A stretch of 64,000 bases of DNA. Origin: Rhizophagus irregularis (Eukaryota > Glomeromycota > Glomeromycetes > Glomerales > Glomeraceae). This document shows positions 1 through 17,356 of this stretch, piece by piece. Position numbers and translations under genes: made by a program. The stretch is from NCBI RefSeq assembly GCF_026210795.1, contig NC_089444.1, positions 734,501 to 798,500 on the forward strand. The letters run 5' to 3'. The notes below the pieces were generated by a model, which was not told the DNA's origin, searched no databases, and saw only the letters and a list, made by a program, of their open reading frames with translations. Within the stretch, counting starts at the first letter, position 1, and each line of letters opens with the position of its first letter.

Positions 1-65
1 ATACCAAAATATTATTATTATGATAACTTACTTTATATAGAACTTAAATTTTTTTTCTGCATATT

Positions 66-1010
66 TTATTTTATTTGACAGTCTAAACAATCGGAAAGAC
101 CTTTCGTAAAAGGATTAAGCAATTTAGATGTAAAGCTATACTGATTATAAGCGGGCAATTGGTTATTTTTGATGGATGAAAGATTTGCTATTCTGAATTC
201 TTCTGCTTTTCTAATTATCTCATTAATATTCATAATACTCTCATTTCCATCTGCTTTTGTTATTTTATTTTCATTTGTTTTAGTAATTTCATTTTCATTT
301 ATTTCTGTAGTTTTGTTTTCATTTGATATTGCAGTAACGTTAAGCATACCCTGCATTCTATTTATCTCTTCAAACTGGGCATATATTTCAATAGAGTTTG
401 GTCTATTGCCCGGATTCAAATCCCAGCATTTTTTCATTAAATCAACGTAAATCTTTGGCACTCCTAGCTCATTAATTTCAGGTCTAATTCCTTTACATAT
501 TTCTAATGCTAAAAATTCATCATGAGCACGATCAGCAAAAGGTTGTTTTCCAGTTGCTACAAAATACATAATCATACCAAAACTATATATATCTGCTGCT
601 TGAGTATAAGATTTTCCCCTTAATACTTCAGAAGCTACATAAGGCATAACTCCATAAACATTTGTTTCATCTATATTATCAATTTTTCCGCATAATCCCA
701 TATCTGAAATAGACAATATATTTCTATCAAAATTTATGCCATTTGCAAAAAATAAAATATTTCCTGTATGTAAATCACGATGAATCATTTGTTTTTGATG
801 AATACATTTAAGACCATTACTAATACCAAGTAATACGTTCATTTTAATTCCCCAAGAAAAAATTTTATAGTTATTTTTCATCCAATTATCAAAACTTCCA
901 CCTTTTGCATATTCAAGAACAATAATATATTCTTTACTATTAGGATTTTAAGATATTCCATATATTTTGAGAATATTATTATCGTTCTGATTTATTGAAT
1001 ATTCTTTAAC
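66..1010 (-). pseudogene. Protein kinase C-lobe exon, locus A, with in-frame stop
   Basis: This is the last exon of a kinase locus on the minus strand. The acceptor AG lies at 1011-1012 and the exon opens with VKEYSI, then a KIYGIS strand, VLEYAKGGSF hinge, catalytic loop HRDLHTGN, ISDMGLCG in place of DFG, and helices down to the stop at 66-68. Two defects show. A TAA at 948-950 replaces the Gln of the usual GISQNP motif, and the APE motif reads ASE. The intact sister exon at 57280-58176 has Gln and APE at these places. The catalytic-loop residues themselves are kept. I read it as a recently disabled copy; a readthrough or assembly error at 948 cannot be excluded. Confidence 0.8.
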
Positions 1011-1743
1011 CTATTAATTTATAAAAAATATAAATATATTAAAAAATAAGTCAAATTAATTCATAAAAATACCTCATTCAAAAATTAACACAGAGATAAT
1101 CTTTTGTTGGGCATTTTTTACAAAAGTAGTTATTTTTATGTCAATCATTTGTCAATCATTTTATAAATTTATCAAATTTATTAATTCGAATATATGTACA
1201 TCGTTTCTTAATTTGATATTTACCCACATGCAGAATTGCCATGAAATTGAAAAAAATTTCCTTTTTGGTAAAAAAAGGTCCATCAAATCTTTATATAACT
1301 TATGTACTTGTACATGTACATGTACAGTACATAGACAGTCAATCATAATGTTAACTTTTTGCACTGAATTTAACTGTGCTACTAAAGATGAATGTTAATT
1401 TGATAGATCACGAATAAATCACATTTTTTAATATTATGTCAATCAATTTTTGTTCTTGCACAAAACAAAAATTTAATTTTTCCAATATTTTTATTTACAG
1501 TTAAAAACTAATTTATCCAAGGATTCTTAGATATAAAACCCTTAAGTAATATGATTGAAAATTCATGTTCATTTAAATATTTTATGTATTAGCTGTTATT
1601 TTCATTTCGCATTCTCTAAGATCTTGTATTGCACTTTGGGTGGCGCAGTAGATATTGGAACATCAAGTAAATAACAAATCTGCCCGAAGGGCTGTCCTTA
1701 AAAAAAAGAAAAATTCGCAAGAATTGCGAATTTTTCTTAATTT
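1011..1743. other. Intron segment without gene; TGTACA run and hairpin
   Basis: This lies between the C-lobe exon and the satellite. It holds a palindromic TGTACA-type run at 1303-1331 and a perfect stem at 1707-1737 (arms AGAAAAATTCGCAA and its complement, loop of 3). I see no coding exon here. Confidence 0.5.
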
Positions 1744-2460
1744 TATTATAAAACATGTTAAAATAACGTCAAATAACGTTATATAACGTTCTTTTATTAT
1801 AAAACATGTTAAAATAACGTCAAATAACGTTATATAACATTCTTTTATTATAAAACATGTTAAAATAACGTTAAATAACGTTATATAACATTCTTTTATT
1901 ATAAAACATGTTAAAATAACGTTAAATAACGTTATATAACATTCTTTTATTATAAAACATGTTAAAATAACGTTAAATAACGTTATATAACATTCTTTTA
2001 TTATAAAACATGTTAAAATAACGTTAAATAACGTTATATAACATTCTTTTATTATAAAACATGTTAAAATAACGTTAAATAACGTTATATAACATTCTTT
2101 TATTATAAAACATGTTAAAATAACGTTAAATAACGTTATATAACATTCTTTTATTATAAAACATGTTAAAATAACGTTAAATAACGTTATATAACATTCT
2201 TTTATTATAAAACATGTTAAAATAACGTTAAATAACGTTATATAACATTCTTTTATTATAAAACATGTTAAAATAACGTTAAATAACGTTATATAACATT
2301 CTTTTATTATAAAACATGTTAAAATAACGTTAAATAACGTTATATAACGTTCTTTTATTATAAAACATGTTAAAATAACGTTAAATAACGTTATATAACG
2401 TTCTTTTATTATAAAACATGTTAAAATAACGTTAAATAACGTTATATAACGTTCTTTTAT
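1744..2460. repeat. 51-bp satellite, block 1 (about 14 units)
   Basis: Tandem units of 51 bp are nearly identical. Each contains the palindromes ACATGT and AACGTT (two or three per unit) and a TTTTATTATAAAA spacer. Because 51 is divisible by 3, each unit reads as 17 codons in every frame, which produces long but meaningless repeat ORFs on the minus strand. The block lies inside the large intron of kinase locus A. Confidence 0.95.
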
Positions 2461-2700
2461 TACTAGGAAACGGGAACCGTTGTAAGTCCGGAGCGAGGTA
2501 TAATAAATAAAGATGTAGCGATATTCTACTAATTATTAGCAGCATAACGCTTTGGAATTCCGGTAATTTTCTGCTGATTAGCAGCATAACGCCTTGGAAT
2601 TCCTGGACAGAGAAACTCACGTGATTGAAAATTTACACGTTATTTCCATAGATCATCATAGTGCGTAGACATATATAGTCCTTCGCTTCGCTCCGGACAA
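2461..2700. mobile_element. Insertion interrupting the 51-bp satellite
   Basis: About 240 bp of different, more GC-rich sequence splits the satellite. An 11-bp inverted repeat, GTCCGGAGCGA at 2486-2496 and its complement at 2688-2698, lies near the two ends. Inside, a 26-bp direct repeat with the core GCAGCATAACGC occurs at 2536-2561 and 2578-2603. It could be a small terminal-inverted-repeat element or an older spacer. No target duplication is certain because both flanks are satellite. Confidence 0.5.
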
Positions 2701-4240
2701 TAAAACATGTTAAAATAACGTTAAATAACGTTATATAACGTTCTTTTATTATAAAACATGTTAAAATAACGTTAAATAACGTTATATAACATTCTTTTAT
2801 TATAAAACATGTTAAAATAACGTTAAATAACGTTATATAACGTTCTTTTATTATAAAACATGTTAAAATAACGTTAAATAACGTTATATAACGTTCTTTT
2901 ATTATAAAACATGTTAAAATAACGTTATATAACGTTATATAACGTTCTTTTATTATAAAACATGTTAAAATAACGTTATATAACGTTATATAACGTTCTT
3001 TTATTATAAAACATGTTAAAATAACGTTATATAACGTTATATAACGTTCTTTTATTATAAAACATGTTAAAATAACGTTATATAACGTTATATAACGTTC
3101 TTTTATTATAAAACATGTTAAAATAACGTTATATAACGTTATATAACGTTCTTTTATTATAAAACATGTTAAAATAACGTTATATAACGTTATATAACGT
3201 TCTTTTATTATAAAACATGTTAAAATAACATTATATAACGTTATATAACGTTCTTTTATTATAAAACATGTTAAAATAACGTTATATAACATTTTTTATC
3301 ATAAAAAATGTTAAAATAACGCTAAAATAACGTTTTTTTTATCATAAGAAATGTTAAATAACGTTAAAATAACGTTATACAACGTTTTTCCATTATAAGA
3401 CATGTTAGAATTACGTTTTTTTATTATAGGACATGTTAAAATAATGTTAAATAACGTTATTTAACGTCATATAACATTTTTTTATTGTAAAACATGTTAA
3501 AATAACGTTATTTAACGCCATATAACATTTTTTTATTGTAAACCATGTTAAAATAACGTTATTTAACGTCATATAACATTTTTTTATTGTAAAACATGTT
3601 AAAATAACGTTATTTAACGTCATATAACATTTTTTTATTGTAAAACATGTTAAAATAACGTTATTTTAACGTTATATACCATTTTTTATTATAAAACATG
3701 TTAAAATAACGTTATTTAACGTCATATAACATTTTTTATTATAAAACATGTTAAAATAACGTTATTTAACGTCATATACCATTTTTTATTATAAAACATG
3801 TTAAAATAACGTTATTTAACGTCATATACCATTTTTTATTATAAAACATGTTAAAATAACGTTATTTAACGTCATATAACATTTTTTATTATAAAACATG
3901 TTAAATTAACGTTATTTAACATCATATAACATCTTTTATTATAAAACATGTTAAAATAACGTTATTTAACGCCATATAACATCTTTTATTATAAAACATG
4001 TTAAAATAACGTTATTTAACGTCATATAACATCTTTTATCATAAAACATGTTAAAATAACGTCATACTGTATAACATTTTTTATTATAAAACATGTTAAA
4101 TAACGTTATTTAACGTCATATACCATTTTTTATTATAAAACATGTTAAAATAACGTTATTTAACGTCATATACCATTTTTTATTATAAAACATGTTAAAA
4201 TAACGTTATTTAACGTTATATACCATTTTTTATTATCATA
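2701..4240. repeat. 51-bp satellite, block 2, homogeneous then diverged
   Basis: Units continue from 2701. The first ~12 units are almost uniform at 51 bp. From about 3293 they diverge in sequence and length (TTTAACGTCATATAACAT variants, small indels) and fade out near 4240. The gradient from uniform to diverged units is typical of an array that expands from one side. It lies in the intron of kinase locus A. Confidence 0.9.
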
Positions 4241-4299
4241 GTTAATTTAAAAAAACATTAAAGTAACGTTAAAATAACGTTTTTTATCATGGTTAATTT

Positions 4300-4620
4300 T
4301 AGTTAGTTTAAACTATATGTAAATATTATATAATAAAGTAATAATAGAATTAAATAATAAATAAATAATTTTTTAAATAAAGAATTTAGTTAAATTACAT
4401 GTAAATATTATATAAATAAGCAATAATAAATAACTTATAACTTACGATCTATTAAATAAAGAATTTAGTTAGTTTAAATTATATGTAAACATTATATAAA
4501 TAAAGTAATTATAGAATTAAATAAATAACTTATAACATTTGTAGTAAGTAATAATAGAATTAAAAATAACTTGCTATTAAATAATTTTTAAATAAAGAAT
4601 TAAAAAAATGTTAATTTAAA
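4300..4620 (-). repeat. Remnant of the microexon-intron unit, minus strand
   Basis: Read on the minus strand, this stretch repeats the intron unit of the 20-25 kb array (TTTACATATAATTTAAAC, ACTAACTAAATTCTTTATTT). One copy still has the full acceptor-triplet-donor arrangement: TAG, then ATC at 4446-4448, then GTAAGTTATAAG. The neighbouring copies have lost the triplet and donor. It lies in sense orientation inside the large intron of kinase locus A, between the last N-lobe exon and the C-lobe exon. Confidence 0.75.
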
Positions 4621-5186
4621 AAAACGCAACATTGATCGGCAATCATGTGACAAACCCATATTTTAATTACCAATCAGTCGGTTCATCACTTGACAAGTTA
4701 TCATTGATCAAGCAAACATTACAAAATTCACAATGCAAGCCAGAATGTATAGTGCTGGCCAGACAATTTCGGCCTGAATTTTGACTTTCGGCAGAGTTTC
4801 AGTTTCGGGAATTGCTGTCCTAAACTGAACCTGAAATTATGCCGAAATTACTGAGTCAACTACTGTATTTTGAAAACCAACTAAAATGAACAGAATGCTA
4901 TGAATTTCACAGCTCCTCATGAATGATGGACTCTTGTTTGGTATAAAATAATTTTCTAGGATTTTTTTTAATAACAATATATCAGTAATAGACAATTAAC
5001 TTATTAACTGAAGTTAATAATTGTTTTTAGTAAGATTTTTTTTTAGTTCACAGTAACACTAATATTAATAATAAGTAATGATAATAAAAGATTTTTATAA
5101 CAATAATTACATTTAATAAGGTTCATATTGTTATAAAAAAATCTTTTATTAATTTATTAGTATACTTTTAAAAATAAACTCACTCA
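4621..5186. other. Intron segment with inverted repeat
   Basis: No exon is seen. A near-perfect inverted repeat (arms 5083-5104 and 5127-5150, core AAAGATTTTTATAACAAT) could be a small hairpin element. At 4740-4860 lies TTTCGGCAGAG-type sequence that resembles the repeat inside the element at 44611-44853. Confidence 0.45.
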
Positions 5187-5681
5187 CTATATCCAAAAGT
5201 ACACTAGTTTATTAGTAATATTTTGTGAGTCATGTAAACACTTTAAAGCAACTGTCATATTTGGCTGCTGTCTCACATATTTTTTAATATTATAACTATT
5301 AAATCTTAATGGGCCACTTTTCCATTTTGCTGAGTATACTGTAGCAAAGCCACCTTTGCCTATTTCATTAATTTCATCAAATTGATTATACGGTATCCAT
5401 TCAAATAGTATATCATGAGAACTATCAATTTTTAATTGCATTTCTTGAATTAAGTTATCAATTACTTTATTTCCACTGGTCCAATCTTTAAATAGGTCTC
5501 TCATATGGCACGATTTACACCATGTATAATCATCCGGATATTTTTCACCACATATTTCACAATACATTCGAAAATATTCATCATTAAGAACCACAAGATA
5601 ATTATTTGTATTTTTATCTTGGGATATTCCATATATACTTACTATTTTACGTTCTTCAAAATTAATTGTATATTGTTTAAT
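5187..5681 (-). pseudogene. Locus A N-lobe exon 5 (proximal), damaged 3' end
   Basis: The exon opens after AG at 5682-5683 with IKQYTI and a SIYGISQD strand. It runs through a Cys4 ribbon (YCEIC ... WCKSC), the WTSGN-VIDNLIQEMQ linker and EWIPYNQF, then an intact glycine loop IGKGGFATVYSAKW and the VALKCL lysine. All sister exons end in FLNE followed by a GT donor. Here the sequence departs after ITNK and runs into a stop at 5187. The nearest donor-like GTGAGT (about 5185-5190) would leave the wrong phase for the C-lobe exon. This damage and the stop at 948 both argue that the locus is dead. It is the only locus A copy with a normal glycine loop. Confidence 0.8.
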
Positions 5682-5745
5682 CTATAAAATAAAAATTATT
5701 ATCATATTAAAATAAAAAAAGATTTAAGCTAAATTAATATAATAC

Positions 5746-6219
5746 CTCATTTAGAAATTCATCCATAACATTTTGCGAATTATGTAAATATTTTAAAACA
5801 ACTTTCTTTGATGGTTGTCTAATATATTTCTTGTCTTTCTGCGTATTCCAATGTAATGGACCATTCTCCCATATAGCAGAATATATTGTGCTTTTAATTA
5901 TTTGTTTAATATTACTAAACTGGCTAAATGGTATCCATTCAAATATCATATCCTCAGGGTTATTAATTTTTAATTGCGTTTCTTGAATAATTTCATTAAT
6001 TTTTTCATTTCCACTCCAATTTGTAAAATTTTCTTTTAAATGATTTATTTGGCATAAATTACACCATTTATAACCCGAATATTTTTCACCACATATAACA
6101 CAATATGTTCCAAAATATTTATCATCTAAAACCATAAGATAATCCTTCGTATCTGGTTTTTGAGAAATTCCATAGAATTCAAAAATACAATGATAATAAT
6201 GAAAGGGATATTTTTCAGC
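5746..6219 (-). CDS. Locus A N-lobe exon 4 (phase-0 repeat exon)
   Basis: 158 codons, open throughout, with an acceptor at 6220-6221 and donor GTATTA after GAG at 5746. It carries an EFYGISQKP strand, a zinc ribbon (YCVIC ... WCNLC), a WSGNEKINEIIQE linker, EWIPFSQF and VVLKYL with lysine. The glycine loop is lost (IIKSTIYSAIW), so this copy cannot bind ATP like a canonical N-lobe. Being phase 0 at both ends, it can join to any sister exon. Confidence 0.75.
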
Positions 6220-6292
6220 CTATTAAAAAATAAAAAATTATCGTTACTGTATATAAAAAAGTAATTTTAATTAAGAATAACTTTCATACTAC

Positions 6293-6799
6293 CTCATTTA
6301 ATAATTGATCAATATTATTTTGTGAGTTATGGAAACATTTTAAAGTAACCGATGTGTTTAAATTTTTTGAATATTTTCCATCAGGACCATCCCAGTATAA
6401 ATATTCTTTCCATTTTGCTAAATATACTATAGCTAAATTATTTTCATTCACTTTTTTAACTTCATAAAACTGATTGTATGGAATCCATTCAAATGGTAGA
6501 AATTCTAACTGTTTTTCTTGAATAAAATTATCAATTTTTTCATTTTTGCTGGTCCAAGTTACAAAATTTTTTTTCAAATAAATTATTTGGCATTGCTTGC
6601 ACAATTTAGTAAGCCCACCTGTATATTTATAACAAATTATACAATGTGCATCAAAGTAATTATTACCAAAAATCATAAAATAATTTTTTGTATCTTGATT
6701 TTGAGATATTCCATATAATAGTGATTCTTCAAAAATTTCATCAAATTCTATTTCTTTATCAAAAGACATATTATCAATATAATTCAGATATTGTTTAAC
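6293..6799 (-). CDS. Locus A N-lobe exon 3 (phase-0 repeat exon)
   Basis: 169 codons, open, starting VKQYLNYI after AG. It has a GISQNQDTKNYFMIF strand, a ribbon with HCIIC and LCKQC, a WTSKNEKIDNFIQEKQ linker and EWIPYNQF. The N-lobe is degenerate (VNENNLAIVYLAKW) and keeps VTLKCF with its lysine. It ends LLNE before donor GTAGTA. Confidence 0.75.
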
Positions 6800-6861
6800 C
6801 TAAAAAAGAAATTATATTAAAAGAAAAATATTTGAAATTAAATCCGTTTAGAAATTCATAC

Positions 6862-7338
6862 CTCATTTAAAAATTGATCAATAGTATTTTGTGAATCATG
6901 CAAATATTTTAAGACAACTTTTGCATCCGACATTCTTAAATGTTTCTTATAATTCATATCAAAATATACTGGCCCGTCCTTCCATTCTGCTGAATAAAAT
7001 GCAAAACATTCATCTTTATTTATTTCCTTAATTTCATTAAACTGATTGTATGGTATCCACTCAAATATATATACCGGATCAAGTATGGATTTTGATAACC
7101 TTCCTTGAATGAAATTATCAACCTTTTCATTGCCACTCCGATTTATAAAATTTAATTTAAAATCTTTTATTAGGCATGGATTACATAATCGATGATAGTC
7201 ATATGAATTACCACATGTTACGCAATATGATTGTAAATATTCATCATTAAAAATCATAAAATAATCATTTGTATCTGGATTTTGAGATATTCCATAAATA
7301 TAAAACTTATCACTAGTGACATGAACTCTTCGTTTAAT
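6862..7338 (-). CDS. Locus A N-lobe exon 2 (phase-0 repeat exon)
   Basis: 159 codons, open, starting IKRRVH after AG. It contains the GISQNPDTNDYFMIF strand, ribbon YCVTC ... LCNPC, EWIPYNQF, a degenerate loop (INKDECFAFYSAEW) and VVLKYL. It ends FLNE before donor GTATGAAT. Same module order as its neighbours. Confidence 0.75.
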
Positions 7339-7399
7339 CTATTAAAATAAAGGATTATTATTAGATAAAAAAGGATCAATTTAAAGAAAAATTTCTTAC

Positions 7400-7801
7400 C
7401 ACATCTAAAAACTGATCAATATTATTTTGTAAATTATGCAAACATTTCAAGATAACTCCTACATCTAATTTTCTTAAATGTTTTCCACTATCTTTATCCC
7501 AATATAATGGACCATCTTTCCATTTTGCTGAATATATTGTAGCAAAATCATATTTCTTAATTTTTTTAATATCAATCAATTGATTATATGGTACCCATTC
7601 AAATATTGAACCCTGTTCGTTATTAGAGTTTAATTGCCTATTTTGAATAAAATAGTCAATTTTTTCATTTCCGCTGGAACAATCTTTTTCTTGATGTATT
7701 TGACATAGTATACACCAATCATGCAGGTTATTCATATGACTTCTACCGCATTTTTCACACAGCTTACGTTTAAAGATTTGCGATAAAGTTCGATTGCTCA
7801 T
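7400..7801 (-). CDS. Locus A first coding exon (zinc ribbon + N-lobe)
   Basis: The likely start is the ATG at 7799-7801 (MSNRTLSQIF), which leads directly into the ribbon (LCEKC ... WCILC). An in-frame ATG upstream exists, but it gives an unfamiliar hydrophobic extension. Then come SSGNEKIDYFIQ, EWVPYNQL, a degenerate loop (IKKYDFATIYSAKW), VILKCL and FLDV before donor GTAAGA. It lacks the GISQNPDTKDYI strand at its front that later exons carry, as expected for a first exon. It marks the 5' end of the locus, which then runs to 66. Confidence 0.65.
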
Positions 7802-10800
7802 AACGTAATTTAAAAAATTCAAAATGAAATGAATATTTTGTTCAAATTTAAATGAATACCAAATGCAGGTCATAAGAATGTCAAAAAAAATACATGACCC
7901 AAATATTTATCAAATTATCACACCTTCACTTATGAGTATCACAACCGTCATTAGAATAAACAGCATTTTTAATAAAAATTTCCTCGACATAAACTTTTCC
8001 AAACGTGCTTGCAAAAGTTCTATCACATCACATAACACGTAACTAAAATTTTATGAAGGGTTTTCATTTTTTTTTTTCTAATTCGAGGTACAAGCAGTCC
8101 TTTTTGACTAATTACTTTTTTTCTTGTCACTGCTTTTTTGACGCAGCGTGAACGTATTAGGAAAGTTCTAAATACCAATAGGATTATAGAAAGATTGCGA
8201 AATATTTTCATCAATGATGATTGTATAACATTGACGACGCGGCTAAGGCCAAATATTTAGAACCAAGAAATGCAAATGGTTGTCCACATATAGTAGTTAA
8301 TGAGTGTCGATCAATCAAGATTCTTGATATAGTTATATAATAATCAGAAAGATGAAATAAAGACTTCGTACAAAATCTGCGAATAAGAATAATGTCAGCA
8401 TTCCTTATAAGGTAAAAAAAGAATTTATTATTTAAATTTCATAATAAATAACAACAACTAAGTTATCGTAAAGCTTATAAAGATTGACAAAGTTTGTTCT
8501 TCGGAGAGAGAAGAGTATACATTATAAGATTTTATTGCGTTACAAAAGAAATTTTAAATGAAATTATTATTTTTACGAGAAAACAAACCAGGAATCATTC
8601 ATGAAAATTTTGTTCAAATGTAATATTAATATGTAAAATAAATTCATTTGATTATAAATATTTTCGGTTAAATTTATAATGATTTACAATACATTTAATA
8701 TTTGCTAATGAAGAGAATATCTTAGAAGGTCCGAAGTACAGTATTTTTAATTTGTTTTAGTATATACTGTATATCCAGTTCTACATTTTAGTATAATTGA
8801 TTAAACTTATAAATTGAGCACTATTCTATTCATGATTTTTCGTAAATAAATAAACATATTCGCCGGTAGTCGTTACCTAAATCGTATCACATGATTATTA
8901 TTGCTCGTGATCTTGTTCCACATCAACTTATTTTATTAATGATTATAAAACCATTAAAAAGATTAAATGGTGGTTATAAAATGTGAAATTATTATTAGGA
9001 TATATTCTAAATACACCTCATTTAAAGCAGTTAGTAGTGTAATTAAATAATATAAATTTGTTTTGTTGTGAAATAATTAATATAATAATATTAAGAGTTA
9101 AGACTTAAATTATTTTAATGAAGTCATTATAATATTTTTGTAAAAACATTAAATACCATATGACATATTTACATATTTACCATATTTACACAAAAATTAA
9201 ATCAATCAAATTTAACCACTTTTGGCATGATATATAATCATATTGCAATGGATAAATAAAAAGATTTTAATACTTAACCTAAAAAAAACCTAAATAACTA
9301 AAATTCAAGTTAGTAAGATTTGTATATAATGGTGCATTTGGTGAAATTTTATGCATAATCACATGATTAATATAATAAAACATCTCCTGTGGGAATAATT
9401 ATATTATTGATTTATAACAACAATTTTTCATTCTCTGACTATGATCAGATGATATATCTATTTTTAATCCATTATTTCTATTATGAGTTACAAAGGGTTA
9501 GAGAAATTCATTTATTGTTTAGACGGCTATAAAAACTTCCTCCTTTTCCCCTCCTTAATTATTTTTTATTTTCCTCTTCATTTTTAAGAGAACTGAAAAA
9601 TTAAAATATATGCAAACAGAAAAAAATTATGTAAAGAAAATTTATTAGAATAATTAAATTCTTTTACATTACAAAAAAAAATTATTTTTTATATAATGAT
9701 CTTTTTAACACTGTGACTATTCAGGTAATAATAATTATGACTCAAAATAATTATGTGATAATGACTGCTCATTTTTGATTTGATAACTGGATTATGCAAG
9801 AAATGCACAAGCAAATACTGAACATGTATTAGTGTAATGAAGAAGAACATATTATAAAATAACTAAACGTCCAAATATAAACAAAGTACATTTATTAATG
9901 GATAAAGATTTGAAAAATAGATAACACAAATAAAGAGCATAAAATGTTCTGATGAAAATCAGGCATTCATCTGTAATATTGCAAATAATTTTCATCAGGT
10001 TAAGATGATGAAAATTTCATAATTACAATTAGTGGCATGAGCAAGTTTGTTGACAACTGTATAGTATTAATAACATTAAGATTTGACGCAAATTGGTTCC
10101 AGAATTACAAAAATCACTCGTGCCAAGTTTTCAACTGTCCAATGGGCAAATAACAAGGTGTGCATGCATGGAAACTGTCTTCAAGGTGTTGATAGTAGTT
10201 TTCCTTCTGTAACCTATTTAAATACTGCTTGAAGTCAATAAAACGGGAAGTTGCCTTAAAAATATATTAATCTCATCAAAGTTTATGGATAAAAAGACTG
10301 TGAGCTAATACCGCCTAATAGATAGTATGATTAACAAGATGAATTATGGCATATTTTTCTTTTTTACTATAAGATTATTTACAGTATAATCTTGTTAATA
10401 TGATTTTCACTATGAGGTATTAACTAGTTAATTGAAAAAAAAACAGAAAATATTCAAAAGAACTCTGGATTCTATTAAATTGGTTCGGATGTATATTTTT
10501 TTAACTATAAATTGAGAATCAGCAGAACTAGATAATTTTATTTTAGTATTTAGGAATTAGGATGAACATACAGAGCAAAATAGCTCTTCAAAACAAATTT
10601 CTATCCCATTTTGACCTCTACTATAATACTACATCTTACAGGCTCATAATGAAGATGAAATTAATGTAACCTTGTTGGATCTTGATGTTGATCATTTACG
10701 TCTTCAAAAAGTTATTGTATTTCTTTTTATACTTCATTATTATTCACTATTTAGTAAATCTTTTTTGTGCCACAGACTTTGAACCCAACTATCAAAGGAC

Positions 10801-11547
10801 TTCTCAACATTAAAAAAAGAATAGCAAGATATAGGATTAATTCTTACCATACTTGTTTGTTGAAAAGGAATTAACAAGAGTGAAATCAAACTGGAGAAAA
10901 GATTATGTTTTAATTTATATGCAGATTTCTTTTTTCTATATTTATATCAACAATTAATTACATGTTCTAGATAGAGGAGATAATTATGAGCTTTCTTCCG
11001 TTATTTGAATATAACTTTCAATCTTTTGGAAAAATATGACAATGCAATTTTATAAATGAAGTATTACTTGATTTATTTTATGTTGATCTGAGTCCATTAA
11101 TTATCAAGTTCCATTTAAAAATAATTGTTTATTCACAAGAGATTTGATACTAAGGTGAACTCAACAAGTGTGTACAGCCTTGTAAGAATACCTATAGCAT
11201 AATTTATAATTAATTATTTTTCAGAATATCATGAAATATGGACCACAAGTTTATGTATCCCTAGGAATTAGAAATATTTTTTGAAAAAAACCTTTGAAAC
11301 AAATGATAAATTGCAGAATTTTTAAAGTAATTGATAATATTTTTATATTTATATTTTAAAATGAGTATAATATAATTATGTCGCATATAAAAGGCTTTTA
11401 TTTAATTTTTACGAATACTTAAAGTGAATTAATTATATGAATTATGTCAAAATTATAACCAATTATTTGGTTTATTTTTTATTTATTTATTTATTTATTT
11501 TTTTAATGAATAAATTCGTAACGATTTCTGCATGATAATTTAACCAG
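7802..11547. other. Intergenic, AT-rich, no supported gene
   Basis: Both strands are broken by stops in all frames. One short open piece between about 10640 and 10705 (after ACAG, AHNEDEINVTLLDLD) looks exon-like but has no partner exons. Nothing else can be assigned. Confidence 0.5.
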
Positions 11548-11624
11548 GTTTGGCAAGAACCGAAGATCGTGATATTTTACAATCAATATTACATAATGAA
11601 ATTCCTTTTTTACATCCAAATACG
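11548..11624 (+). pseudogene. Orphan exon-like fragment
   Basis: A 77-nt open stretch lies between an acceptor (TAACCAG) and a donor (ACG then GTAATT). It reads LARTEDRDILQSILHNE and onward with coding-like composition in AT-rich surroundings. No adjoining exon in matching phase is seen. It may be a relic of another gene or an upstream exon of the ubiquitin hydrolase that I cannot connect. I do not recognise the peptide. Confidence 0.25.
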
Positions 11625-12278
11625 GTAATTATAAATACAAGGACTTGATAGTTGATACATTTCATCGTAAATATGTAATTAGCGCAAACTCGAAATGGGA
11701 TGTATTTTTTAATTATAAATGTACAACACCTTTTTGCGTCATATTTATATATTTATACATAGAAAATTTCTAACATTTTATCTCTCTTATGATGGTTATC
11801 TATTAAGGTTTCAATGCTTTTACAAATTAATAGATTGAAATATAGGATTTAAGCCAATTTTTTTTTTTTAAAAAAAAATAAAAACGCCATACGCAGTCCA
11901 AAATTAAATGCACGAAAAAACGATGAGGCTTATTTTTGAAAATAAACAAATAAACATTGAAAGAACATGAACTTAATTTAGTTTTCTCGCGTGTAAATCA
12001 TCATGCATTATGTTGATCTTTCAATAAAGCATGATGCGCCAAATCATGTGATCATCTATATATAATCCCGAAATTAACAGTAATATAATTTTCTTTCTCG
12101 TTAATTTAATTGATAGCCTGATTATAATTTTTTTGACAAATTTCTGACAAAAAGATTTATTTGACTTACTATAGCTTTAAATAATAAAGATTATACAAAA
12201 TCTTCTTGACTATTAATGAATCATTACGTTTTTTTTATCAAAAGACGAAAATAATAATCGATTAAATCATTCCCCATC

Positions 12279-17356
<5,078 letters not shown>

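Noticed and set aside
2633-3292. A 219-codon ORF on the minus strand with perfect 17-residue repeats
   Set aside because: It is the 51-bp satellite read in frame. It has no splice context or coding bias, and sits in an intron.
8023-8214. A 63-codon basic ORF on the minus strand
   Set aside because: No motif, no splice partner, and composition like the surrounding intergenic DNA.
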